From assembly GCA_021739635.1 (NCBI GenBank), contig JAIPBH010000007.1, positions 62,001 to 126,000 on the forward strand: a stretch of DNA of 64,000 nucleotides. The letters run 5' to 3'. Positions 52,712 through 61,784 of the stretch are shown here, one piece after another. This stretch comes from Flavobacteriaceae bacterium (GTDB taxonomy: Bacteria; Bacteroidota; Bacteroidia; Flavobacteriales; Flavobacteriaceae). The notes below the pieces were generated by a model. It searched no databases. It saw only the letters and a program-made list of their open reading frames with translations, and was not told the DNA's origin. How positions within the stretch are numbered: the first letter of the stretch is position 1; each line of letters opens with the position of its first letter. A program made the translations under genes and the position numbers.

Positions 52712-53614
52712 TTACAACGAACTAGCACTAAACGTATCGCCTTGCGATAAATCGCCTGTTTCAAAACCTTTTTTAAACCAACGCATACGTTGAGCAGACG
52801 TACCATGTGTAAATGAATCTGGAACTACTCTACCGCTTGATTGTTTTTGAAGTCTATCATCACCAATAGCGTTAGCAGCATTCATCGCTTCTTCTAAATC
52901 TCCTGTCTCCATCATCCCAGTCATTTCTTGAGAATAATGCGCCCAAACACCAGCTAGAAAATCGGCCTGAAGCTCCAACCTAACCGAGTATTTATTATAT
53001 TCTGTTTGACTAACTTGTCCTCTTAATCGATTCATTTTATCTGTTGTCCCCATAATTTTTTGAATGTGATGTCCCACTTCATGAGCAATCACATAGGCTT
53101 GGGCAAAATCTCCAGACGCATTTAATTGACGTTCCATATCATCAAAAAAACTTAAATCTAAATACAATTTTTCGTCACCCGGACAATAAAAAGGTCCTGT
53201 AGAACTAGAAGCCGAGCCACAAGCCGATGACACTGAACCTGTAAAAAGCACTAAGGTTGGCTCTCTGTAATTATCTAAAAGTTTATTCCACACATCTTCG
53301 GTATTGGCTAAAATAGTCGCACTAAATTGGGCTAATTCCTCATCTTTCGCACTAGGCTGATAGGTTTCGGTTGTTTGGTTTGATATAGCACCACCACTTA
53401 ATAACTGACTAATTAAACTCAATGGATTTTTACCCATTATTAAAGAAATCACTAAAAAACCACCAATTATAAACAGCCCTACTTTTGAAAAAAGAAGTTT
53501 CACTATTGGGACTAATAATGACGGACTAAACCCGCCAATACCTTGCCCATAAACACTACTTTGCCCTCTCCGATCGTCTATATTTGAGCTTTTTCTTCTA
53601 CCTTGCCATTTCAT
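52712..53614 (-). CDS. Neutral zinc metallopeptidase (YpfJ family)
   Basis: A 300-residue protein of the YpfJ/putative neutral zinc metallopeptidase family. It begins MKWQGRRKSSNIDDRRGQ, has one membrane helix (about residues 42-62) and the zinc motif VIAHEVGHHIQ (about 175). Its substrate is unknown. Stands alone; convergent with the RNase E/G gene. Confidence 0.92.
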   Translation of the reverse strand: MKWQGRRKSSNIDDRRGQSSVYGQGIGGFSPSLLVPIVKLLFSKVGLFIIGGFLVISLIMGKNPLSLISQLLSGGAISNQTTETYQPSAKDEELAQFSATILANTEDVWNKLLDNYREPTLVLFTGSVSSACGSASSSTGPFYCPGDEKLYLDLSFFDDMERQLNASGDFAQAYVIAHEVGHHIQKIMGTTDKMNRLRGQVSQTEYNKYSVRLELQADFLAGVWAHYSQEMTGMMETGDLEEAMNAANAIGDDRLQKQSSGRVVPDSFTHGTSAQRMRWFKKGFETGDLSQGDTFSASSL

Positions 53615-53973
53615 ATTTCGATATTATTATTTTTTAAAGGTTATATGTTATCGCCAAATCATCATTTTTTTGTTTGAATGCAAATGGCGATTTTATATTA
53701 ATTTCAATTTAATTGCGTGTGAATTTTATCGATTCAATTTACACATAATTTCAATATCTTAAAATTAATTATTTTGATGTTGGTTATTAAATATTTAAGT
53801 GAATTTAACTAACTCTAATTTATTTGAAAATAGTAATAATCAGTTTATAGAAGTAACCTATCTAAAGTAAATAATAATTACATGGGAAGAAAATTAACTG
53901 GTTTGGGAAGCAGTCTTTAAACTACTTCCCGTTGAGTTTTAAGTATTAAAATTTAACTCATTCCAGCTAAATA
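53615..53973. other. 359-bp gene-free region with inverted repeats
   Basis: No coding frame is convincing. ATCGCCA/TGGCGAT inverted repeat lies at about 53652-53693. A 28-bp imperfect palindrome (22 of 28 bases symmetric; GTGTGAATT to AATTTACAC, centre ATCGAT) is at 53717-53744, about 103 bp upstream of the zinc-peptidase start. A GGGAAGCAGT/ACTACTTCCC hairpin is at 53905-53930. Confidence 0.5.
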
Positions 53974-54366
53974 CTAACTAATTTTAGTTAGGTTTAAATT
54001 ATCATTTATAAGTATGTCTGTCCAGTAATTAACCTGTTGCTCGTTCCAATCAGGATAAAGAACATGCAGCAATTCATGCACAATATCGTCTTCTTGCAAA
54101 GCTCTAGTATGATAAATAACACCCGTTCTATTTAGAAAATTAATTGCTATTCCAACAAATTCATTTCCAGGATTATCACCATATAAATCATCTAAAACTT
54201 GCATTTCATCAATGGATTCACAATGAATAGACCAATGAGAAATATCAAGTAACAACAACCACTTTTGGAGTAGTTTTGAGGCTTGATTATCAACAACATC
54301 GTTACATTTTTTGCTTTTACTTAAGACGAACACCTTGCTCTTTTGATAAAACTCGCCAACATTCAT
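53974..54366 (-). CDS. Small HExxH zinc metallopeptidase-like protein
   Basis: A 130-residue protein from the ATG at 54366; the frame is open further upstream (to 54441), and a GTG at 54333 overlapping the neighbour's stop is another possible start. The zinc motif is DIVHELLHVLYPDW (about residues 97-110), as in small phage- and plasmid-type metallopeptidases. No signal peptide. Substrate unknown. It overlaps the small gene upstream in another frame. Confidence 0.6.
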   Translation of the reverse strand: MNVGEFYQKSKVFVLSKSKKCNDVVDNQASKLLQKWLLLLDISHWSIHCESIDEMQVLDDLYGDNPGNEFVGIAINFLNRTGVIYHTRALQEDDIVHELLHVLYPDWNEQQVNYWTDILINDNLNLTKIS

Positions 54367-54487
54367 GGGAGCCGTTAGGAGATTTAGTAACTGCAAAATA
54401 ACGGTTGCTTTTTTCTCGTATATCGTATTCATTTGATTCAAATTTTGATTTACTTTTTACGTCATAAAAACTTAATGTTTCTTTCAT
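54317..54487 (-). CDS. Small conserved protein of unknown function (56 aa)
   Basis: A 56-residue protein from the ATG at 54487, with FYDVKSKSKFESNEYDIREK, NRYFAVTKSPNGSHECWRVL. Short proteins of this make-up (FYDVK...FAVTKSP...AWRIL) occur in many bacteria and archaea with no known role. The start ATG 54487 is preferred to an upstream in-frame ATG at 54526 because family members begin just before the FYDVK segment. Confidence 0.65.
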   Translation of the reverse strand: MKETLSFYDVKSKSKFESNEYDIREKSNRYFAVTKSPNGSHECWRVLSKEQGVRLK

Positions 54488-54732
54488 CTGTATATATTTT
54501 ATTGATTTATAAATGTTTATGTACAATCACCTAATCTTCATTTGGGTATATTCCAAATTTGTTAATAGTGATTTTGAAATTATTTGAATATCATTTTACA
54601 GAACACGTTTTTACGCATTCTATATTGATTTAGTTTGGAAAATAATATATGATAGCATTATATGTTACGCAATTGTAATCATCTAATTTAGAATACAATG
54701 GGAAAAATAAGCTATTTATTAAAAAGGGAAAG

Positions 54733-55128
54733 TTAACACAGTGGTGGTCCTCTGTAAAGTATAGAACTTAAAAGATATTGAGGTAATGTAGTGTTGTATT
54801 CTGATACAAAATCATTAGAAATTAATTCTGTAATAATTTTGTATTGATAGTTATTAAAAACTGTAAAGTGAAACTGTCTGGGCGTTAAAAACTTACAGAA
54901 TTCGCATGCTTCACTTTCAGTATCAAAATGCGTTTTATGTTCACAATGTTGCTCTTTTAGTTCATCATGATAAACACTAATGTGACATGGGTTGCTTTCT
55001 GAAGTAACATCCGTTTTATCGCAATGCGTGTGTTGTTCATGATTATGGAAAATGTTAACTGGAATAATTACCGACAATATACAGAGCAGTAGAAAAAAAG
55101 AAGTTAATTGTTGGTATAGTTTATTCAC
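54733..55128 (-). CDS. Small His/Cys-rich secreted or membrane-anchored protein
   Basis: A 131-residue protein with a signal/anchor (about residues 8-28), then a metal-binding stretch: HNHEQHTHCDK, ESNPCHISVYHD, EQHCEHKTHFD and ACEFCKF. The end RGPPLC is typical of DUF2946-like small metal-associated proteins in Bacteroidota. It probably binds a divalent or copper-type metal outside the cytoplasmic membrane. No partner gene is adjacent. Confidence 0.65.
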   Translation of the reverse strand: MNKLYQQLTSFFLLLCILSVIIPVNIFHNHEQHTHCDKTDVTSESNPCHISVYHDELKEQHCEHKTHFDTESEACEFCKFLTPRQFHFTVFNNYQYKIITELISNDFVSEYNTTLPQYLLSSILYRGPPLC

Positions 55129-55203
55129 GAAACTAAAGATAATTTATTTTTTTATAATTTATGCTTAATTATCTAAAATAGAAAAAGTTTTACATCAATT
55201 CCA

Positions 55204-55240
55204 AATGACATCTAAAATTTTTTCTATTTTAGATGTCATT
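55204..55240. other. Perfect 15-bp hairpin
   Basis: AATGACATCTAAAAT / ATTTTAGATGTCATT with a 7-base loop, 24 bases after the end of the aldo/keto reductase gene. No T run follows on either strand, so ordinary termination is uncertain. Confidence 0.5.
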
Positions 55241-55264
55241 CAAAACTCACTATTCTTAAAAACA

Positions 55265-56302
55265 TTAAACGGCTGGATTAGGAATTTCCGCATGCACTTC
55301 ATTAATCTGTTTTAAAACGTCTTCATTTAAAGTAATTTGAATACTTTCTATATTTTCTTTAAGTTGTACTAAACTGGTTGCGCCAATAATATTGCTTGTT
55401 AAAAACGGTTGTTGATTTACAAACGCTAATGACATTTGTGCCAAGGTCATATTATGGTTTTCTGCTATTTTTAAGTAACGCTTCGTAGCTTCTGTTGATT
55501 GCTCACTGCTATATCGTGCAAATCTTGGAAACAATTTTAATCGGGCATCATCTTCTGCTATTCCTTTAATATATTTACCTGAAAGCACTCCAAAAGCCAT
55601 GGGCGAATAGGCTAATAAACCTATGTTTTCTCTTAGTGACACTTCAGCCAAATCGCCTTCAAATGTTCTGTTTAATAAAGAATATGCATTTTGATTAGTT
55701 ATCATTCTGGGTAAGCCTTTTTTTGATTCTTCTATATAACGCATGGTGCCCCAAGCTTTTTCGTTTGAAATACCTATGTGACGAATTTTTCCAGATTTAA
55801 TTTGTTTGTCAAGCTCATAAAGTACCTCATTAAAATTATCTTTCCACTCATCTTCTGGTGAAGGTTTATAATCTCTTACTCCAAAGGTATTGGTAATTCG
55901 TTCTGGCCAATGTATTTGATATAAATCTATATAATCTGTTTGCAAACGTTTTAACTCATTATTAATAGCTTCTTTTATTGATTCTGAGCTAAGGCCTGTG
56001 GTTCTAATATGAGCGGTATAATCACTTGGGCGACCTACAATTTTACTAGCTAAAATAATTTTGTTTCTATTGTTTGTTTTCTTTAACCAAGTTCCAATAA
56101 TTTTACTGGTTCGGCCTTGAGTTTGTGGAGTTGCTGGCACTGGATACATTTCTGCAGTATCAAAAAAATTAACGCCATGTTCAATGGCATAATCCATTTG
56201 GGCATGTCCTTCGGCTTCTGTGTTTTGATTGCCCCAAGTCATGGTGCCTAGGCAAATTTTACTAACTTTTATATTGGTATTTGGAAGATTAGAATATTTC
56301 AT
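55265..56302 (-). CDS. Aldo/keto reductase (Tas-like)
   Basis: A 345-residue NADPH-dependent reductase. Active-site residues are in FFDTAEMYPVP (Asp and Tyr, about residue 47-57), ILASKI (Lys) and LYQIHWPER (His). The sequence is closest in appearance to the Tas/YgzD-type group, with GTMTWGNQN near the N-terminus. Its substrate is unknown. The 3' end lies 25 bases from a strong hairpin. Confidence 0.93.
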   Translation of the reverse strand: MKYSNLPNTNIKVSKICLGTMTWGNQNTEAEGHAQMDYAIEHGVNFFDTAEMYPVPATPQTQGRTSKIIGTWLKKTNNRNKIILASKIVGRPSDYTAHIRTTGLSSESIKEAINNELKRLQTDYIDLYQIHWPERITNTFGVRDYKPSPEDEWKDNFNEVLYELDKQIKSGKIRHIGISNEKAWGTMRYIEESKKGLPRMITNQNAYSLLNRTFEGDLAEVSLRENIGLLAYSPMAFGVLSGKYIKGIAEDDARLKLFPRFARYSSEQSTEATKRYLKIAENHNMTLAQMSLAFVNQQPFLTSNIIGATSLVQLKENIESIQITLNEDVLKQINEVHAEIPNPAV

Positions 56303-56327
56303 GGATTACATTTTTTAAAGTTTAAAG

Positions 56328-56366
56328 ATAAAAAAACCTTTCAGAGTAATGATTTCTGAAAGGTTT
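56328..56366 (-). terminator. Terminator of the ompA-like gene
   Basis: On the minus strand AAACCTTTCAGA / TCTGAAAGGTTT, an 8-base or so loop, then TTTTTTATC. It follows the repeat at 56387-56491, so the repeat is part of the transcript. Confidence 0.85.
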
Positions 56367-56386
56367 AAAACTATGTTAAGGTTTTT

Positions 56387-56491
56387 GCGTTAGCGATTGA
56401 AGAGGCATCCTTTTTTGAAGTACGAAAAAAAGATATAGCCCTTCGTCTATGCTCAGGGTAAACTCTAAGCGCGACCCTTGTGGTAACGCCC
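56387..56491 (-). repeat. Post-stop dispersed repeat, copy 2 (GCGTTA/TAACGC ends)
   Basis: A 105-bp element starting 5 bases after the ompA-like stop. It shares GGGCGTTACCACAAGGGTCG, the GCTATATCTTTT region and the CGCTAACGC end with 994-1069. Its internal stem is CTTTTTT / AAAAAAG instead of CTTTTGC / GCAAAAG. It also carries an extra segment with ACCCTGAGCATAGACGAAGGG absent from copy 1. Confidence 0.8.
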
Positions 56492-56496
56492 AACAA

Positions 56497-57456
56497 TTAA
56501 TTGTCGTTTAATAATTTAGAAAGTTCATCTAATTTTGGTGTTAAAATGACTTCAATACGTCTGTTTTTTGCTTTTCCTTCTGGTGTATCATTAGTAGCAA
56601 TAGGCGCAAATTCACCACGACCAGCAGCTGTTAAATTTTCTGGGTTGATAGCTGCATTCTCTCTTAAAATATTCACGATGGCTGTGGCTCGTTTGGTTGA
56701 CAAATCCCAATTACCACTTAATTGTGCATTACCTTGGTACGGTACATTATCGGTATGTCCTTCAATAAGTACGGCAATGTCAGGATTTTTCCCTAATACG
56801 CTTCCTAATTGTTGTACGGCTCTTTTACCTTCAGTTCCTACGGCCCAACTACCAGAACTGAATAGTAGTTTGTTTTCCATGGACACATACACTTTTCCGT
56901 CGCGTTGTTCTACGGTTAAACCTTTGCCTTCAAAATCGGTTAAGGCTCTAGATATGGCATCTTTTAAAGCGGTCATAGCTGCATCTTTATCGGAAATAAC
57001 TTTCTCAAGTTCTGCTACTCTGTTTGAACGTTCTTCAAGAGCTTTTTTTAGATTTTCTAAGCGTTGATTTTCTGCGGCCAATGCTTGTTCTTTAGCTTCT
57101 AATTGTGCTAATAATTCTCTGTTTTTTTGAGAATTGGCTGCTATGGCAGCTGAGCTATTCTTTTCTAAAGCATCATAAGAAGCTTTTAAATTATCTAAAT
57201 TAGCTTTTGTAGCATTATACTCGCTTTGCAATCTGTCGCGTTCAGCAACGGCTTCTGCATAGGCTGATTGAAGTTGTTTTAACTCGTTTTCAGCAGCTGT
57301 TTTTGCGCTTAAAAGCGATTCATTTTCTTCTGATAGTTTTCTGTTTTCTTGCTTTAAATTGGTGTACTTTCCTTCTAATTCTTTATAAACTTTAGGAGAC
57401 ACACATGATGCTATAAGCGCTAAAGTTATTACTGCTAATGAAATTTTTTTTATCAT
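56497..57456 (-). CDS. OmpA family lipoprotein with coiled-coil linker
   Basis: A 319-residue lipoprotein (signal LALIASCVSP, Cys18). A long coiled coil (about residues 25-165) precedes an OmpA/MotB peptidoglycan-binding domain (about 185-305) with LLFSSGSWAVGTEGKRAVQQ (20 residues), LIEGHTDNVPY and LSTKRATAIVNILR. It anchors the outer membrane to peptidoglycan. It follows xth on the same strand after 31 bases and probably shares its transcript. Confidence 0.93.
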   Translation of the reverse strand: MIKKISLAVITLALIASCVSPKVYKELEGKYTNLKQENRKLSEENESLLSAKTAAENELKQLQSAYAEAVAERDRLQSEYNATKANLDNLKASYDALEKNSSAAIAANSQKNRELLAQLEAKEQALAAENQRLENLKKALEERSNRVAELEKVISDKDAAMTALKDAISRALTDFEGKGLTVEQRDGKVYVSMENKLLFSSGSWAVGTEGKRAVQQLGSVLGKNPDIAVLIEGHTDNVPYQGNAQLSGNWDLSTKRATAIVNILRENAAINPENLTAAGRGEFAPIATNDTPEGKAKNRRIEVILTPKLDELSKLLNDN

Positions 57457-57487
57457 TTTTTAAGTTCTAATTATGGTTTGTTTTAAA

Positions 57488-58252
57488 TTAATTTTCAATT
57501 TCTACTAATATGGGGCAATGGTCGCTGTGAACTGCATTAGACAATATAACGGCTCTTTTGATTTTTTCTTGTAAAGGTTTTGAAACCATCGCATAATCTA
57601 ATCGCCAACCTTTGTTATTAGCTCTAGAATTAGCTCTGTAACTCCACCAAGTGTAATTGTGCGGCTCTTTATTTAAATGTCTGAATGAATCAATAAATCC
57701 ATTATTAATAAAACTACCAATCCATTGACGTTCTGCCGGCAAAAACCCAGACACATTACTTAATCCTTTGGGATTATGGATATCAATTTCTTCATGACAA
57801 ATATTATAATCACCACAAATAATTAAATTTGGAATGTCTTTTTTAAGTGTGTTTATGTAATCTTGAAACATATCCATATATTCAAATTTGTGCTCTAACC
57901 TATCGTCGTTAGTTCCAGAAGGTAAATACAAACTCATGACTGAAAATCCGTCAAAATCGACTCTAAGGTTTCTTCCTTCAAAGTCCATTGAAGCAATTCC
58001 TGTGCCATATTCCACATGATTTGGTTCAATTTTACTTAAAATAGCAACTCCACTATACCCTTTTTTTTGAGCACTAAACCAATAGTTGTATTTATAACCA
58101 GCTTCAACAAAAAGGTCTAAATCTAATTGCTCTTGTAAAGCTTTAATTTCTTGTAAACAAATAACATCTGGATTAGCACTTTTTAACCAATCTAGAAATC
58201 CTTTATTAATGGCGGCTCTGATGCCGTTTACGTTATATGAGATTATCTTCAT
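57488..58252 (-). CDS. xth: Exodeoxyribonuclease III
   Basis: A 254-residue AP endonuclease/3' exonuclease of base-excision repair. Visible parts: SYNVNGIRAAINKG (about residue 4), CLQEIKA (about 35, catalytic Glu), ICGDYNICHEEIDIHNPKG (about 149), WRLDYAM (about 219) and the terminal HSDHCPI. It is divergent from the large outer-membrane gene. Confidence 0.97.
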   Translation of the reverse strand: MKIISYNVNGIRAAINKGFLDWLKSANPDVICLQEIKALQEQLDLDLFVEAGYKYNYWFSAQKKGYSGVAILSKIEPNHVEYGTGIASMDFEGRNLRVDFDGFSVMSLYLPSGTNDDRLEHKFEYMDMFQDYINTLKKDIPNLIICGDYNICHEEIDIHNPKGLSNVSGFLPAERQWIGSFINNGFIDSFRHLNKEPHNYTWWSYRANSRANNKGWRLDYAMVSKPLQEKIKRAVILSNAVHSDHCPILVEIEN

Positions 58253-58373
58253 GAAATAAAATAAGAATTTTAGCTAAAATAAATATTACGTTACTTTTAC
58301 ACTATTAATTTATAGCACTTTTAACGAAAACTATTAACAAAATATTTTAAACGATTTGTAGTTTAAGTATCAG

Positions 58374-61300
58374 ATGAAATTTATAGCCTTTCTTTTTGTC
58401 TTTTTTATTGGGTATTGTGCTTTAGCTCAAAACCCAAATTCTAATTATAGAACTAAAAAAGTTGCTGTAAAAGACACTATTATGATAGATAGTGTGAGCA
58501 TCAATTCTAATTTCTTTTCCATTAAAACAAAAGACAACTTATATCTTGATACTAGTTTTTATTCTGTTGATTTCCCAAAGGCTATTTTGACTTTTAAAAA
58601 GTCTGTTGAAACAGATTCTATCATTATAAATTACTTACGTTTTCCTGATTTTATAACTAAAACCTATAAGCAATTAGATGAGAAAATAATTGTTGACAAT
58701 AATGATAATATCCAAACGCTTTATAAACTATCACAAAGCAATCAAGAATCTAATTATATTCCCTTTGATGGGTTAACAACTTCAGGAAGTATTTCACGTG
58801 GTGTCACTATTGGCAACAATCAAAACTCGGTTTTAAAAAGCGAATTAGACTTACAAATTACTGGAAAGCTAAATGATAAAGTATCGCTTAGAGCTTCCAT
58901 TCAAGATGCTAATATTCCGTTACAAGAAAGTGGTTATTCTCAACGTTTGGATGAATTTGACCAAGTTTTTATTGAATTATTTAGCGATACATGGAATGTG
59001 CGTGCTGGTGATATTGATTTGATTAATACAAATTCATACTTCGCGAATTTCTCTAAACGTGTTCAAGGCTTATTTGTGAATGTAAACCTAGGCGATGATG
59101 ACCACAAAACCAACTTATTTGCTGCTGGTGCTTTAGTAAGAGGACAATTTACACGAAGCCAGTTTACGGCTCAAGAAGGCAACCAAGGCCCATATAAATT
59201 GCAGGGACAAAATGGCGAATTATATGTACTCATAATTTCTGGAAGCGAAACCATATATGTAAATGGAATTGCACTAAAACGAGGAGAAAATGAAGATTAT
59301 ATTATTGATTATAATGCGGGCGAAATTATATTTAATTCAACATTTCCCATCACTTCTGAAATGCGAATTACCGTTGATTATCAATATAGCGAACGTAATT
59401 ATTCGCGTTTAGTAACTTATGGAGGCGCTAAATTTGAAAATGAAAAATTTAAAATGGGTATTTCTGTATATTCTGAAAATGATGCTAAAAACCAATCTTT
59501 ACAACAAAATCTATCTCCAGAACAAGTACAAATTCTTTCAAATGCTGGTGATGACAAAAACTTAATGGTGTCTCCTTCAGATATTTTAGATAGTTATAGC
59601 GATAATAGAATTTTATACAAAAAAGACCTTATTAATGGTATTGAAGCTTTTGTGTTTTCTAATAATCCTGACGACGAATTATATAGGGTTACTTTTAGTC
59701 TAGTTGGTTCAAATCAAGGCGATTATATTTTAAGTAGTATCAATGCCATTAGTAATATTTATGAATATATTGAACCTATTGCAGGAATTTCTCAAGGAAA
59801 TTATGCGCCCATTGTTCAGCTTATTGCGCCAACAAAGCTTCAAATTGCGGTGTTAAACGGAAGTTATAATCCTTCAGAAAAAACAGCAATTAATTTTGAA
59901 ATGGCTGGCAGTAAAAATGACCTTAACTCATTTTCAAATTTAGATGATAGTAACAATGATGGTTTTGCAGGCAAAATTAAAATTTCTCAAAACCTTATAA
60001 AAAAAGACAGCCTTTGGAACTTAAATGCTTTTGTGGATGTTGATTATATCCAAAAGAATTTTAAAACCATTGAACGCTTGTACAAAGCCGAATTTTCAAG
60101 AGATTGGAACATTGAAAATCCTCTGGGAAATCAACAACTTTTCATTTCCGGATTGCAATTAAATCATCATGAAAAAGGGTTAGCTTCCTATCAGTTTGAA
60201 CATTTAGGATACTCTGAAAATTTTAATGGAAACCGGCATGTAACCAATTTGAATTTGAATTTGAAAAAATTCAATATCATATCTTATTCCAGTTTTTTAA
60301 ATGCCGAATCAGATATGAATTCATCTACCTTTTTAAGATCATACAACAGTATAACATACGGTATGAAAAAAAGTTGGTTAGGCGTAAAACTAGCTGTTGA
60401 AGATAATAAACAAAAAGACAAAGCAACGTCTACACTTACACCTTTAAGCCAGAAATTTAAATCGTATGAAACCTTTTATGGTGTTGGTGATAGCACCCAA
60501 GTTTTTGTTGAAATTGGTTATAAAAACAGAGTTAATGATAGCATTAGAAATAATGAATTACAAAAAGTAAATACCTCAAATACGTTTTATTTAGATTCCA
60601 GAATCATTCAAAATACAAATACCAATGTATCACTATACGTAAATTACAGAACACTTAATAATACTGATAAAGATATTGATGATGAACAATCCATTAACTC
60701 AAGATTGTTATACAATCAAAAGTTTTTTAAACAACTCATTCAATGGAATACTGTTTTTGAAACTAATTCTGGAGCTTTAGCACAACAAGATTTTACTTAT
60801 GTTGAAGTAGAGCCAGGACAAGGCACTTACACTTGGATTGATTATAATAACAATGGCATTCAGGAGTTGGAAGAATTTGAAATTGCCCAATTTCAAGATC
60901 AAGGAAAATATATTCGAGTACTTTTGCCTAACCGTATTTTTATAAAAACACATCAGAACAGATTGAGTCAAACCTTAACTATTAATCCTACACAATGGTC
61001 AGTAAGTGACAATAAAACTAACAAATTCTGGTCGCATTTTTATAATCAAACCAGTTATTTGATTGATAGAAAAATAAAAAGAGATGGTAACAATTTTAAT
61101 TTAAATCCGTTTCAGGTTGATGCAGACAATCAATTAGGATTGCAATTAAACTTAAGAAACGTTTTGTTTTTTAATCGTGGCAAACAACATTATACATCTT
61201 CATACACCTATTTATCTAATAAATCAAAAAATATTTTATCTGTTGGGTTTATTGAAAATAGCTTAAAAAGTCATCAATTAAATTTCAACCATAAAATTGA

Positions 61301-61784
61301 AGAAACTTGGTTAATTGATTTACTAAGTGCTTTTGATACTAATGAAAGTGCTAGCGAAAATTATACCAGCAAAAACTACAACTTTAACAAACAACGATAC
61401 AATCCTAAACTATCTTACTTATTTAACGATAATTCGCGTTTTGATCTATTTTATCAATATGCATCAACCACAAACACAATAGGAGATTTAGAGTCTTTAC
61501 AACAGCAAAAATATGGCGTTTCCTTTACTTTTTCAGGTAATCAAAAAGGTGCAATAAATGGTGAATTTAATTTCTTTTCAAATAAATTTACTGGAAATCC
61601 AAATACGCCAGTTTCATATCAAATGCTTGAAGGTTTACAACCTGGCAAAAACTTTACTTGGAGTTTATTGGCACAAAAAAAACTAACTAAATTTTTAGAT
61701 TTAAACCTAAGCTATTTTGGAAGAAAAACTGAAACCAGTAAAACTATTCATACAGGAACCGTGCAGTTAAAAGCTTATTTTTAA
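58374..61784 (+). CDS. Large predicted outer-membrane beta-barrel protein of unknown function
   Basis: A 1136-residue protein with a signal peptide (ends CALAQ, about 20). The N-terminal region (about 20-130) looks like a folded domain. Residues about 130-215 hold GSISRGVTIGNNQNSVLKSE and a QRLDEFDQVFIELFSDTWN segment. The rest is long alternating beta-strands, ending VQLKAYF, a typical barrel tail. The GVTIGNNQNS...LDLQITGKLNDKVSLRASI pattern resembles Bacteroidota outer-membrane proteins such as SprA-type relatives. I cannot give a function. It ends interlocked with the convergent M28 peptidase stop. Confidence 0.8.
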   Translation: MKFIAFLFVFFIGYCALAQNPNSNYRTKKVAVKDTIMIDSVSINSNFFSIKTKDNLYLDTSFYSVDFPKAILTFKKSVETDSIIINYLRFPDFITKTYKQLDEKIIVDNNDNIQTLYKLSQSNQESNYIPFDGLTTSGSISRGVTIGNNQNSVLKSELDLQITGKLNDKVSLRASIQDANIPLQESGYSQRLDEFDQVFIELFSDTWNVRAGDIDLINTNSYFANFSKRVQGLFVNVNLGDDDHKTNLFAAGALVRGQFTRSQFTAQEGNQGPYKLQGQNGELYVLIISGSETIYVNGIALKRGENEDYIIDYNAGEIIFNSTFPITSEMRITVDYQYSERNYSRLVTYGGAKFENEKFKMGISVYSENDAKNQSLQQNLSPEQVQILSNAGDDKNLMVSPSDILDSYSDNRILYKKDLINGIEAFVFSNNPDDELYRVTFSLVGSNQGDYILSSINAISNIYEYIEPIAGISQGNYAPIVQLIAPTKLQIAVLNGSYNPSEKTAINFEMAGSKNDLNSFSNLDDSNNDGFAGKIKISQNLIKKDSLWNLNAFVDVDYIQKNFKTIERLYKAEFSRDWNIENPLGNQQLFISGLQLNHHEKGLASYQFEHLGYSENFNGNRHVTNLNLNLKKFNIISYSSFLNAESDMNSSTFLRSYNSITYGMKKSWLGVKLAVEDNKQKDKATSTLTPLSQKFKSYETFYGVGDSTQVFVEIGYKNRVNDSIRNNELQKVNTSNTFYLDSRIIQNTNTNVSLYVNYRTLNNTDKDIDDEQSINSRLLYNQKFFKQLIQWNTVFETNSGALAQQDFTYVEVEPGQGTYTWIDYNNNGIQELEEFEIAQFQDQGKYIRVLLPNRIFIKTHQNRLSQTLTINPTQWSVSDNKTNKFWSHFYNQTSYLIDRKIKRDGNNFNLNPFQVDADNQLGLQLNLRNVLFFNRGKQHYTSSYTYLSNKSKNILSVGFIENSLKSHQLNFNHKIEETWLIDLLSAFDTNESASENYTSKNYNFNKQRYNPKLSYLFNDNSRFDLFYQYASTTNTIGDLESLQQQKYGVSFTFSGNQKGAINGEFNFFSNKFTGNPNTPVSYQMLEGLQPGKNFTWSLLAQKKLTKFLDLNLSYFGRKTETSKTIHTGTVQLKAYF

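Noticed and set aside
56501-57067. A 188-codon plus-strand frame opposite the ompA-like gene
   Set aside because: Shadow of the coiled-coil and OmpA codons; no start signals or family features.
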